Positions 35,834 through 45,127 of a stretch of DNA of 64,000 bases are shown here, piece by piece. Every line of letters begins with the position of its first letter. Positions within the stretch are counted from its first letter, which is position 1. The stretch covers positions 124,001-188,000 of the forward strand of contig NZ_JADWMY010000006.1 of the NCBI RefSeq assembly GCF_015767275.1. The letters are read 5' to 3'. The DNA comes from Herbaspirillum sp. AP02 (GTDB lineage: Bacteria; Pseudomonadota; Gammaproteobacteria; Burkholderiales; Burkholderiaceae_D). The notes beneath the pieces are model-generated. The model did not search any database. It was not told the DNA's origin and was given only the letters and a program-made list of their open reading frames with translations. Made by a program: the position numbers and the translations under genes.

Positions 35834-38180
35834 ATTTGCCCATGAAAAACGCCAACACACATCATCCGCTGGTTTCGGCGCGCTGGATGCTGCGCCTGTC
35901 CATGGCCAGCGTTGTCCTGTTACTCGTCTGGGCAGCGTTGAGTCATATCGATCAGGTTAACCTCAGTGTCAACAGCGAGACGCTCAGTTTCAAGCTCGAT
36001 ACCGCCTCAGCGGCCAAACCGAGCTTGTCGCTCCTGAACGATGCAGGCTCATCGGCCACCGACAAGACCACCAATGACGGCACCGTGAAGGTGGATGGAC
36101 TGGAAGTCGGCGCGACCTGGCAATACAGCCTCAACAATGGTCTGACCTGGCTGGATGGTAGCGGCAACACCGTCAAGCTCACCGGCGACGGCAGCAAGGT
36201 GGTACAGGTCCAGCAGTTCGACGTCGCAGGTAACAGGAGTGCGATCAGCGACAGTCTGAGTTTCACCCTTGATTCAGTCGCGCCGGTCGCACCGGCAGCA
36301 GCGCTGGCAGTGGTCACGTCCACGACCAACAGCCGGCTCACCAATAACGGCACCATCAACGTCACCGGGGTGGAAGGTGGCGCAACCTGGCAATACAGCG
36401 TCGATGGGACGAACTGGTTGGACGGCAGTGGTAGCAGCTTCAGGTTCAAGGGGGCCGTTGACGGGGGTGGCAACACCGACGGCGCCAAGAAGATCCAGGT
36501 TCGTCAAACCGATCTGGCCGGCAACACCGGTCCGGCCAGCGTGGCGTTCAACTTTACCCTCGATACCACGCCACCAGCCAAGATCGGCGCGACCCTGGCC
36601 ACCAGCAAGACCCTTGTCGATGGCAACAAGCTCACCAATGACGGCACCATCAACATCGCTGCCCTGGAAGCCCTTGCCACCTGGCAGTACAGCACTGATA
36701 ACGGCACCAGCTGGACCACCGCCAGCGGCAGCAATGTCAAGATAAAGGGAGCGGTCGACGGCAGCGGGGCTACCGATGGCGACAAGAAGGTGCTGGTACG
36801 CCAGGTAGATGCGGCCGGTAATCCCGGCCCCAACAGCGATGCGCTGAACTTCAAGCTCGATACGATGGTTCCGGCCACATTGACCCTGGGGTTGGCCACC
36901 AATAGCGGAGATATTCGTTCGGACGCGGTATCAATGCCGGCGATATCTTCTCGATGGCGCATCAGGGCGGCAGTTTCGTCAAGGGCGGCAATTTCAAGTT
37001 CACCACGCCGGATAGCAGCAAGCTGACGATGACCGGGACAGGTGGGTTCTACACCGGCAACACCGATGTCTATGCGCTCAAGAACCAGGACGCGTCGCAG
37101 AGCTATGACATCGGCAATATCCACCTCCTGTACGAGTTGCCGACCACCAACGCCAACTCGCTGCCGATGGTCAATATCAGGTACAACGGCATGCAAGCCG
37201 TTGCAGGTGACGTGCTGGCGCTGTACGAGGGTGACAAGCTGCTGGGCCAGCGCGTGCTGACCGACGCCGATGTCGGCCGCGCCAGCGTGATGTTAGGGGT
37301 CACCGTGACCAGCAGCCTGGGCAGTGGCGATCACGTCATCACGCCCAAGTTCATCGACCTGGCTGGCAACGTCGCCAACGCCACCGATATCACCCTCTCG
37401 CTCGCTGCCGGCACCACCGTGCCGACGCTGACCAATCTGCGGGTCAGCGGTGAATCGCCCACGAGCCAGCCCATCAACGGCTCGGCGACCAAGTACGCGG
37501 TGATCTCGGAAACGCCGATAGTGGCCGGCGGGGCGGCCGACCAGAATCTCACCTTTGCCGGCACCGTGGGCAAGGCGGGCAGCGGCGAAAGCTATCTGAT
37601 CTCGGTCTCCATGGGCGGCAAGATCGTGGCATTCGACCAGTTCGCAGCGGGAGACTTTTCGTTGACCACCCCGGCCAACGTTCTGGCGCCTGGCATGTAC
37701 AAGGATCTCAGCATCTCGGCCACCAACCTCACCTCCGGGGTCAACAATGGTCAGACGACGGTGGTGAAGGATCAATCGCTGGGCTGGTACTGGGTGCCGC
37801 AGAACCTGGATGGCATTCTTGCCGGCGGCGGCGATGACGTGATTCCGTTGGGTGTCACCAGCAAGGGGATCGACACCCTCATCCAGACCGGGGTCGGCAA
37901 GGATACCGTGATGGTGGGCGCCTACGGCAATACCAATGTCGCCAAGATGGTGGCGACGGTCACTGATTTCACGTTGGGGCAGGACAAGGTCGCCGTCTTC
38001 GGGCAAACCGTGACCAAGGCCAACCTCGACACCTTCGTCAAGGCCTCTTCTTACAACAACGTGTCCACCAAGCTGCTGATCGATCTGGATGGTCCCGGCT
38101 CCGGCACCACGTCCTACACCCTGTATCTCCAGAACGTGGCGTACCACCCCAACAGTGTCGCGACCATCTTCGGAGTGTGA
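35830..38180 (+). pseudogene. Chimeric remnant: membrane-fusion protein start joined to a secreted adhesin, with a frameshift
   Basis: The first ~45 codons (35830-35960) give SARWMLRLSMASVVLLLVWAALSHIDQV, the cytoplasmic tail and membrane anchor of an HlyD/LapC membrane-fusion protein, with a strong GGGGGAGG site and ATGA overlap with the exporter. It then switches in frame to adhesin repeats (units with FKLDT / ATWQYS / AGN), and no periplasmic HlyD part remains. Near 36905-36955 the frame shifts by one base: frame 1 ends at 37026 while the C-terminal part continues in another frame from about 36930 to 38180. The C-terminus (GILAGGGDDVIPLG, DTVMVGAYGNTN, VTDFTLGQDKVAVFG) resembles type I secretion target regions. 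I infer a deletion of hlyD 3' and adhesin 5', plus a later indel. A misassembly across repeats is the main alternative. Confidence 0.8.
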
Positions 38181-38320
38181 ATGTAGCAAGGTATCGATAA
38201 CAGGCAATCTCACCAGCGCATCGGATGGACCGGTGTGCTGAGCACCCCACAGGACGGCGGCGACAGGGCCGCCATCCACGGATTTCAATCAAGAACCTCA
38301 ATCAAGACTTAGGAGAAAAA

Positions 38321-38627
38321 ATGGCAGGCCATTACACCGATGCAGATGATCAAAATTTCTGGCCCGGGTTCGTCGACTCGATGGTCAATATGGTGATGTA
38401 TCTGCTTTTGCTGATCGCCATCCTCGCCATGGCGGTGATTCCTGCGCACCCTGCATCGCGAGTTCGACGTCAACATCAACTGGCTGCTCAGTGGCATGGA
38501 GGCTGAATTGCCGCCGCGCCACGGCTTTCATGTCAAGGCCCTCATCAAGGACTATGTCAGCGCCACAGAACGCGGCAAGTCGCTGGTGATGATGGTGGCG
38601 AGTTTTTTGGTCGTCAAGCGCGGCTGA
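38321..38627 (+). pseudogene. Chimeric remnant: MotB-like membrane N-terminus joined to an Xre-regulator tail
   Basis: An AGGAG site six bases before the ATG starts MAGHYTDADDQNFWPGFVDS followed by one membrane segment (VMYLLLLIAILAMAVI), the opening of a MotB/OmpA-type inner-membrane protein. After about 40 codons the frame leaves this pattern and stops at 38506. In another frame, from about 38442 to 38627, the sequence reads LRTLHREFDVNINWLLSG and continues like the C-terminal half of the Xre protein encoded at 38722. The head belongs to one gene and the tail to another, so sequence between them has probably been lost. Confidence 0.7.
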
Positions 38628-38721
38628 AGTTAATGCCTGTGGTCTTGCCGGCGCCGTTGCCAGGCAGGCCAGGCAAGGGATACGGGTGGCGCGCATGACC
38701 TGCCCGTATTGAGGAGAGGAC

Positions 38722-39057
38722 ATGTTCAGTGAAGAAATCGGCGGCCGGATCAAGGAGATCCGGCTCGCCAACGGCCTGAGCCAGCGCGAGCTGGGTCAGC
38801 GCCTCAATACATCCACCGGACACATCAGCTGGCTGGAAGCCGGCAAGGCGATGCCCGGTGGCGAGTTGCTGTTGCAGTTGCATCGTGAACTGGCGGTGGA
38901 CCTCAACTGGCTGCTGACCGGCAGCGAGCCCGAGGTGCTGCCGCAGGAGGGAGACAAGGACGTACGGCTGCTGATCGATCACTACTGCCGTTCCGACCTG
39001 CAGGGCCGGGAAATCATCCGCATCCTGGCCGGTTATGCGGGACGGGACTGCCCCTGA
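38722..39057 (+). CDS. Xre-family (HTH_3) transcriptional regulator
   Basis: The 111-residue protein has a helix-turn-helix at residues 5-60 (IGGRIKEIRLANGLSQRELG, then NTSTGHISWLEAGKAMPGG), followed by LHRELAVDLNWLLTGSEPEV and an acidic-basic tail. An excellent GAGGAGAGG ribosome site precedes the ATG. The relationship to the remnant just upstream (LHRE....NWLL.G) shows a former tandem pair. It could regulate the neighbouring adhesin or export genes; no operator is assigned. Confidence 0.87.
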   Translation: MFSEEIGGRIKEIRLANGLSQRELGQRLNTSTGHISWLEAGKAMPGGELLLQLHRELAVDLNWLLTGSEPEVLPQEGDKDVRLLIDHYCRSDLQGREIIRILAGYAGRDCP

Positions 39058-39094
39058 AGCAGGCTGCCAGCCCCGCCAGGCGCGGGCAGGAAGC

Positions 39095-40432
39095 TTATCT
39101 GCCTGCACCCGGTGCAGCGGTCGCCGCGGTGTTTGCCGCTTCCGCGGCCGTCGCTGCGGCCCGCAACTGCACATCCCGATTCAGGCGCCAGACCAGCAAG
39201 GAGGCCAGCAGGGTCGTGCCGACGATCACAAAACCGACCACATCGAAGTGCCGTAATTGCCCATCAGGCCCGAGCGTAACGATATGGCCGGCCACCACCG
39301 AGGCCAGGCCACCGGAAAGTTGCTGGATCGAGGCGCTCACGGCATTGAACGAGCCGCGCTGGGTCGGCGACGGGATCGACGAGACCAGCGCCTGGAATGG
39401 GATCATCCGCGAGAAAATACCCAGGAACAACACCGCATTGACCAGCACGATCATCGGCACCGTCACCGGCCCCAGGTGGGTATAGATCAACACCATGATG
39501 ATCGACAGCACCGCCCCGAAGAGGAACACGCGGAACTTGCCGACCTTGTCGGCCGCACGCCCGATCAGCGGGCCGAAGGCAATGGTGCACAGCCCCGTGA
39601 CCAGGTAGACCGTCGGCAGGTGGTGCAAGTCGATGCCCAGGTTGCCGACCAGATAGGCACTGCTGAAGGGCATGAGCATGAAGCCACCGGTCATCAGCAG
39701 CGCCGTCGTGGCGAAGGCGGTCAGATGGCGCGGTTCGGTCATGGTGTGATACAGGTGCATCCACGCACTGTGTTCCTGCTTGAGCTTCAGGTGGCCGTCC
39801 ACCGGCTGCATCTTCATCGACACCACCACCCCCCCGACTGCCCCCAGCGCCGCCATGGCCAGGAAGGGGATATGCCAGTTCCAGGTATTGGACAGGTACA
39901 GGCCGATCGGGATGCCCAGCACCTGGCTGGCCGCAAACGAGGTCTGGATGATCCCCATGACACGCCCGCGCAGATGGGGCGCGAACAGGTCGGTGGCGAT
40001 GGCCAGCGTGATGGAACCGATCACCCCGCCGAAGAGACCCGTCACGATGCGCGCCAGCAGCAGGCTCTCGAAACTTTGCGCCAGGCCGCACCAGATGGTG
40101 CCGATCACGAAGCCGCCGTAGAAGAACAGCAGCAGGCGCTTGCGGTCGAAGCGGTCCGCAAAGCCCGCGGTGAGCAGGCCGGAGGCACCAGCGCTGAAGG
40201 CATAGGCCGATACCACCAGGCCGAACTGCTGCGGTGTGATCTGCATGGCCGGCATGATCACCGCGCCCAGCGGCGACATCAGCATGAAGTCCAGGATGAC
40301 GGCAAATTGCAGGAAGGCCAGCAGGCCGGTCACGGTCTTCTGGTAGCGGGTAAAGCCCGCCTGGCTGGACGGTGAGGGCGGCGTGGATGGCGTGGGCGGG
40401 CGAGTAGGGCGGTTGGCTTGAGGCTGACTCAA
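39095..40432 (-). CDS. MFS transporter (DHA1-like)
   Basis: The start codon appears to be TTG at 40432, because an AAGGAG site lies six bases before it and no ATG follows until inside the first membrane segment. The 445-residue protein has a Pro/Ser/Thr-rich cytoplasmic head, 12 predicted membrane segments, and the motif-A loop GFADRFDRKRLLLFFYGG between segments 2 and 3. MGIIQTSFAASQVLGIPIGLYL matches motif C of antiporters. It is a proton-driven exporter or sugar/drug carrier; the substrate is unknown. The last 25 residues are Ala-rich. Confidence 0.87.
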   Translation of the reverse strand: MSQPQANRPTRPPTPSTPPSPSSQAGFTRYQKTVTGLLAFLQFAVILDFMLMSPLGAVIMPAMQITPQQFGLVVSAYAFSAGASGLLTAGFADRFDRKRLLLFFYGGFVIGTIWCGLAQSFESLLLARIVTGLFGGVIGSITLAIATDLFAPHLRGRVMGIIQTSFAASQVLGIPIGLYLSNTWNWHIPFLAMAALGAVGGVVVSMKMQPVDGHLKLKQEHSAWMHLYHTMTEPRHLTAFATTALLMTGGFMLMPFSSAYLVGNLGIDLHHLPTVYLVTGLCTIAFGPLIGRAADKVGKFRVFLFGAVLSIIMVLIYTHLGPVTVPMIVLVNAVLFLGIFSRMIPFQALVSSIPSPTQRGSFNAVSASIQQLSGGLASVVAGHIVTLGPDGQLRHFDVVGFVIVGTTLLASLLVWRLNRDVQLRAAATAAEAANTAATAAPGAGR

Positions 40433-40714
40433 AAGGGGCTCCTTGGCGTATCGGTAGGGCAGTTCTGCCGTGTCTTCGCGTCCTGGTCCGCATGAACGTG
40501 ACCGGGCGCTGTGTCGTCGCTGACGGGTGAGCGCGCGCGATATTGTGCCGCCACGTTACGACCGCTGCGGCTGCAGCAGGGGGAGCGGTCGGGAGGGGGC
40601 GGGCTTGCAAGAGTAGGCGCAAGCGGCGGCTTAGGCAAGCCTGGGCCCACCTTCCCGACAAAGTCCGCACGATTGGTCAGTCTTTCGTCACATTTCGTAT
40701 TGCAAATGTGAAGA
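40433..40714. other. Gap between the MFS start and a terminator
   Basis: About 280 bases contain the promoter side of the leftward MFS gene and no recognisable gene; open frames here are short and lack ribosome sites. The right part meets the terminator of the binding-protein operon. Confidence 0.45.
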
Positions 40715-40752
40715 TAAAAAAACGGTGAGGCCCGTCCCGCGGGCCTCACCGT
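40715..40752 (-). terminator. Terminator of the mvaA/binding-protein operon
   Basis: ACGGTGAGGCCCG pairs over 13 bases with CGGGCCTCACCGT around a five-base loop, and the minus strand continues in a long T run. It lies 150 bases past the stop of the binding-protein gene. Confidence 0.9.
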
Positions 40753-40793
40753 CTTCTCTTGCCTAAAACACCCGTTAACCCCGGCTCAGGGGG

Positions 40794-40819
40794 CCCATGA
40801 GCCCCATGAGCCCCATGAA
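40794..40819. repeat. Three tandem copies of a 9-bp unit
   Basis: The unit CCCCATGAG occurs nearly three times in a row (first copy one base short, last copy ending in A). It lies between the binding-protein stop and its terminator and has no evident function. Confidence 0.7.
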
Positions 40820-40901
40820 CCTCAGTCAACCCCTGCCGGTCTCCTGGAAACGACAGGTCAGCCGCGCCGACCCGTCGCGGCCGGGGAAGATGTCTGCTGC
40901 C

Positions 40902-42122
40902 TCATTGCTTGAGCAGGCTGCACTTGGACTCCGCCACGGTGGTGAAGGCCTGCTCGCCCGGGATGGTCTCCAGCAGCTTCAGGTAATCCCAGGGCTTCTT
41001 CGATTCGGCTGGCGACTTCACCTGGTACAGATACATGTCATGGATGTTGCGGCCGTCGGCGCGGATATAGCCCTTGTTGTAGAAGTCGTCGATGCGGGTC
41101 TTCTTCAACTGCGCCATCACCTTGGTCGAATCATCGGTGCCGGTCGCCTCCACTGCCTTCAGATAGGTCATGGTGGCCGAATAGGCGGCTGCCTGGTGGG
41201 TGCTGGGCATCTTCTTCATCTTCTGGAAGAAGCGTTCGGCGAACTTGCGCGAAGGCTCGTCCTTGTCCCAGTACCAGCTGTCGGTCATCATCAGGCCCTC
41301 GGCATTGGCCAGGCCCAGGGCGTGGATATCGTTGATCACCATCAGCAGGCCCACCAGCTTCATGGTCTTGGTGACGCCGAATTCCTTGGCGGCCTTGATC
41401 GAATTGACGGTGTCTTCGCCGGCATTGGCCAGGCCCAGGATCTGCGCCTTGGAGGCCTGGGCCTGCAGCAGGAAGGACGACAGGTCCGAGGATTGCGGCG
41501 GGTGCTTGATCGATCCCACCACCGTGCCGCCGCTGGCCTTGACCACGGCGCTGGTGTCGTTGGCCAGCGAATGGCCGAAGGCATAGTCGGCGACCAGGAA
41601 GAACCAGGACTTGCCGCCCTGCTTGATCACCGCGCTGGCCGTGCCCTTGGCCAGGGCCACGGTGTCGTATTCGTAGTGCACGGTGTAGGGCGTGCATTCC
41701 TCATTGGTCAGGCGCGCGGTGCCGGCGCCGATGTTGATGTAGACCCGCTTCTTCTCGGCCATCACCTTGTTCATGGACAAGGCCGTGGCCGAGTTCACGC
41801 CGCCGATCAGCATGTCCAGGCCGCGCTCGTCGGCCCATTCGCGGGCACGGGTGGCGGCGATGTCGGCCTTGTTCTGGTGGTCTGCCGAGATCACCTCGAT
41901 GGGTTTGCCCAGCACCTTGCCGCCGTAGTCGGCCACCGCCATGCGGATCGCCTCCAGGCCGCCCAGGCCATCGGTATCGGCATAGGGGCCGGACATGTCG
42001 GTGATGAAGCCGATGCGCACGGCGTCGTTGGATACCTGGGCCGCCGCCGGGCCGGCCAGGCCAAAGGCGCCGGCAACGGCGCAGGTCGCGGCCAGCAGGC
42101 GTAGCTTGGTCGATGTAGTCAT
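40902..42122 (-). CDS. ABC transporter substrate-binding protein, branched-chain type (second copy)
   Basis: The ATG at 42122 has a GAGGAG site; the longer frame lacks one. The 406-residue protein has a Sec signal (LLAATCAVAGAFGLAGPAAA|QV) and starts mature as VRIGFITDMSGPYADTDGLG. It belongs to the same subgroup as the protein at 7084: both share GPY, SADNQNK/SADHQNK-type, and PAESK..WDYLKLL segments. No permease or ATPase is nearby. It lies 52 bases after mvaA on the same strand, so its ligand may be mevalonate or a related acid, which is inference. Confidence 0.85.
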   Translation of the reverse strand: MTTSTKLRLLAATCAVAGAFGLAGPAAAQVSNDAVRIGFITDMSGPYADTDGLGGLEAIRMAVADYGGKVLGKPIEVISADHQNKADIAATRAREWADERGLDMLIGGVNSATALSMNKVMAEKKRVYINIGAGTARLTNEECTPYTVHYEYDTVALAKGTASAVIKQGGKSWFFLVADYAFGHSLANDTSAVVKASGGTVVGSIKHPPQSSDLSSFLLQAQASKAQILGLANAGEDTVNSIKAAKEFGVTKTMKLVGLLMVINDIHALGLANAEGLMMTDSWYWDKDEPSRKFAERFFQKMKKMPSTHQAAAYSATMTYLKAVEATGTDDSTKVMAQLKKTRIDDFYNKGYIRADGRNIHDMYLYQVKSPAESKKPWDYLKLLETIPGEQAFTTVAESKCSLLKQ

Positions 42123-42174
42123 GCTTTGTCTCCTCGTTTTTATCGGCCGCCTGGTGGCGGCTCGTGGTTCGTGA

Positions 42175-43500
42175 TCACTGCACTGCGATTGAGCCCAGGC
42201 GGCGTTGCACCAGCAACTGGCGGGCATAGTCCACCCGCACGTCATGGCTGGCGACCATCTGTTGCACCAGCCAGTCCATTTCCGCCGGTTCGGCGCCGGC
42301 CGCCAGCGCGATATTGCGGGCATGCAGCGCCATGTGGCCGCGCTGTATGCCTTCGGTGGCCAGGGCGCGCAGGGCCGCCATGTTCTGTGCCAGGCCCACG
42401 GCCACGGCGACTTCGGCCAGTTCCTGGGCGCTTTGCACGCGCAGGATCTTCAGCGCCGCGCGGGCGGCCGGATGGGTCTTGGTGGCACCGCCCACCAGGC
42501 CCACCGGCATGGGGATTTCCAGCGTGCCCACCAGGTCGCCGTCGGCGGCGATTTCCCAATGGGTCAGCGAAGTGTAGCGTCCCTGGCGGCAGGCGTAGGC
42601 ATGGGCGCCGGCTTCCACCGCCCGCCAGTCGTTGCCGGTGGCCACGATCACCGGGTCGATGCCGTTCATGATGCCCTTGTTGTGGGTGGCTGCCCGGTAA
42701 GGATCGACGGCGGCGAATTCATAGGCATCGACGATGCCGTTGATGACTTCCTCGCCACTGTATTGCTCGGTGGCCAGCACCTTGGCCGAGACCTTCACCC
42801 GCGCCCGCGCCAGGCGCAGGTCGGCCAGGTTGGAGAGGATGCGCAGCCGCACGCGGCCGCCGGTGATCTGCTCGATATGGCCAGCCACTGCCTCGGCCAT
42901 GGTATTGACGGTATTGGCGCCCATCGCATCGCGCACATCTACGATCAGGTGGGTCACCACCATGGCGCCGCGGCGGGTATCGGGGAAGACATGCACCTCG
43001 ATGTCGCGGCAACCGCCTCCGAGCTGGTTGAGCAACTGGTCGCGGCTGTTGGCGATGTCGATGATGGCCTGGCGTTCCTTGAGGATGGCCAAGCGCGCTC
43101 CATGCGGATCGCCCACGCCGATCAGCTGGATCTGCGCCCGCATCAGTGGCGTGCTGCTGGAGGTCTGGAAGCCGCCGCAGGCGCGCACCAGCTTGGCCAT
43201 GAAGGAGGCCGCGGCCACCACCGACGGTTCTTCCACGGCCATGGGGACCAGCACGTCACGGCCGTTCAGCTGGAAGTAGCCGGCCACGCCCAGCGGCAGC
43301 TGGAAGGTGCCGACCACGTTTTCGATCATGCCGTTGGCGGTCGTCAGCGGCAGGCCGCCGGGTTGTCCCAGCAGAGCCTGTTCGGCCTCATCCAGCTGGG
43401 CCAGCCGGCCGACTTCGGCCAGGCGCTCGGCGGGAGCAAGGGAACGGAAGCCGGGCAGGCGGGAATCCGGGGCCGCACCCGGGAGGGCGTCATTGCGCAT
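42175..43500 (-). CDS. mvaA: Hydroxymethylglutaryl-CoA reductase, class II (degradative)
   Basis: The 441-residue protein is a class II HMG-CoA reductase. [20 protein letters not shown] near residue 60 has the catalytic glutamate, [19 protein letters not shown] the second motif, and [20 protein letters not shown] a conserved lysine and aspartate. [15 protein letters not shown] near residue 385 carries the catalytic histidine. It converts mevalonate and HMG-CoA with NAD(P)H; in proteobacteria that make isoprenoids by the MEP route, as this one does (ispD and ispF lie at 53.4 kb), it normally serves mevalonate catabolism. It is divergent from a MocR regulator and followed by a binding-protein gene. 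Confidence 0.93.
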   Translation of the reverse strand: MRNDALPGAAPDSRLPGFRSLAPAERLAEVGRLAQLDEAEQALLGQPGGLPLTTANGMIENVVGTFQLPLGVAGYFQLNGRDVLVPMAVEEPSVVAAASFMAKLVRACGGFQTSSSTPLMRAQIQLIGVGDPHGARLAILKERQAIIDIANSRDQLLNQLGGGCRDIEVHVFPDTRRGAMVVTHLIVDVRDAMGANTVNTMAEAVAGHIEQITGGRVRLRILSNLADLRLARARVKVSAKVLATEQYSGEEVINGIVDAYEFAAVDPYRAATHNKGIMNGIDPVIVATGNDWRAVEAGAHAYACRQGRYTSLTHWEIAADGDLVGTLEIPMPVGLVGGATKTHPAARAALKILRVQSAQELAEVAVAVGLAQNMAALRALATEGIQRGHMALHARNIALAAGAEPAEMDWLVQQMVASHDVRVDYARQLLVQRRLGSIAVQ

Positions 43501-43597
43501 GCGTTTGTCTCACTGGTTGTCGTTGGTGTCGTCGGCCCTGGCAAGGAAGTCTTCCCCGGACCGCGCAGGCAGGATAGCAAGCGTGTACCATTGCGCG

Positions 43598-43636
43598 TGG
43601 GTACAGTTGTGACCAACAGCAGGTGAACTGTACCCA
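43598..43636. promoter_or_regulatory. Inverted repeat between mvaA and the MocR gene
   Basis: TGGGTACAGTT (43598-43608) and AACTGTACCCA (43626-43636) are exact reverse complements 17 bases apart. The centres are 28 bases apart, close to whole helical turns. It sits about midway between the divergent starts, so it is the best candidate for the MocR operator. Confidence 0.7.
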
Positions 43637-43720
43637 AGACAATCCCTTTGCATTGCAGCAAGAATCTTCATTTTTTGCCCACCCCAGGCCCGCCAGAGGC
43701 CTCGCCGGAGACCCGTCGCC

Positions 43721-45127
43721 ATGGCTGACGCACCCACCCTCACCAGCACCCTGGTTCAACTGATCCGCCGCCAGATCGCCGAAGGCCTGCACCCGCCCGG
43801 CAGCAGGCTGCCGTCGATCCGCGAAATGGCGGCGCGACATGGCTGCGCCAAGAACACCATCGTCAACGTCTTCGATGAACTGACGGCCCAGGGCGTGGTG
43901 GAGCCGCGTCGCGGCTCCGGCTTCTTCGTCTGCGTGACACCGCCGCGCCCCAAGGAAGAAGAGGAGGGCAGCCTGAGCCGGGCTATGGACGTGGTCTGGC
44001 TCATGCGCGAACAGTTGAAGCACGACCCCGGTCATCTGCGCCTGGGTGATGGTTTTCCGCCGGTGGAGTGGTTGCACGACGTGCGGCTGGACAAGTTCCA
44101 TCAGAAGGTGGTGCGCACCGGCATGGGCGCGCTATTCGGCTATGGCAGCCGTTTCGGTTACCTGCCACTGCGCCAGCATCTGGTGCAGAAACTGGCCCAG
44201 CACGGCATCGAGGCCGGCACCGGCCAGATCGTCCTGACCCACGGCGCCAACCAGGCGCTGGATATCGTGATCCGCAACTTCGTGCGCCCCGGTGACCGGG
44301 TGCTGGTCGATGAGCCGGGCTACTACATGCTCTATGGCAAGCTCAAGCTCTCGGGGGCGCGCATCGTCGGCATTCCGCGCCTGCCGGACGGGCCGGACGT
44401 GGACGCACTGGAACGCGAACTGAAGCTGCCGGGCAAGCCGCCGCTGTTCTTCACGCAGTCGCTGGCACACAATCCGACCGCCTCCGATACCTCGCCCCAC
44501 AAGGCCCACAAGATCCTGCAACTGGCCGACCGCTACGATGCCCTCATCGTCGAGAACGATGCCTTCGCCGACTTCAAGCCGGCCACCGCGCCCCGCATCG
44601 CCACCCTCGACCAGTTGCGCCGCACGCTCTACATCGGCAGTTTTTCCAAGTCGGTCTCGGCCGCCTTGCGGGTGGGCTTCATTGCCTGCCATCGCGACCT
44701 GGCCAGCGACCTGGCCGACATCAAGATGCTGGTCCATATGAGCAGCTCCGAATACTGCGAACGGACCCTGGACGTGATCCTCTCCGATGGCCATTTCAGC
44801 CGTCATACCGCACGCCTGCGGGACCGCCTGACCCAGGCCACCGAAGCCGCCTGCCAGCAGTTGCAGCAACTGGGTGCGCAATTGTTCTGTGCACCACAGC
44901 AATCCATGTACCTCTGGGCGAGATTCCCGGCCTTCCCGGATGCCAAACGGCTCGCCCAAGGCCTGATGGCGCGCCATATCGTCCTGGCGCCGGGCAGCAT
45001 TTTCCATGTCGATCCCGAGCAGGACGTACCCTGGTCGCGCTTCAATGTCGGTTTGTTGTCCGATCCCCGTTTCGCGTCGGCGATGGCAGAAATGATGATC
45101 ACTTCCGGTGGCATTCCCGGCGGCTGA
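43721..45127 (+). CDS. MocR-type regulator (GntR winged helix fused to aminotransferase fold)
   Basis: The 468-residue protein has an N-terminal GntR domain (LIRRQIAEGLHPPGSRLPSI, then NTIVNVFDELTAQGVVEPRR). A PLP-dependent aminotransferase-like domain with VLTHGANQALDIVIRNF and IVENDAFADF follows; the PLP lysine is in YIGSFSKSVSAALRVGFI. MocR proteins sense an amine or amino acid bound to PLP and activate or repress a divergent gene. A CGGAGA site precedes the ATG. It is divergent from mvaA and shares the inverted repeat between them. Confidence 0.9.
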   Translation: MADAPTLTSTLVQLIRRQIAEGLHPPGSRLPSIREMAARHGCAKNTIVNVFDELTAQGVVEPRRGSGFFVCVTPPRPKEEEEGSLSRAMDVVWLMREQLKHDPGHLRLGDGFPPVEWLHDVRLDKFHQKVVRTGMGALFGYGSRFGYLPLRQHLVQKLAQHGIEAGTGQIVLTHGANQALDIVIRNFVRPGDRVLVDEPGYYMLYGKLKLSGARIVGIPRLPDGPDVDALERELKLPGKPPLFFTQSLAHNPTASDTSPHKAHKILQLADRYDALIVENDAFADFKPATAPRIATLDQLRRTLYIGSFSKSVSAALRVGFIACHRDLASDLADIKMLVHMSSSEYCERTLDVILSDGHFSRHTARLRDRLTQATEAACQQLQQLGAQLFCAPQQSMYLWARFPAFPDAKRLAQGLMARHIVLAPGSIFHVDPEQDVPWSRFNVGLLSDPRFASAMAEMMITSGGIPGG

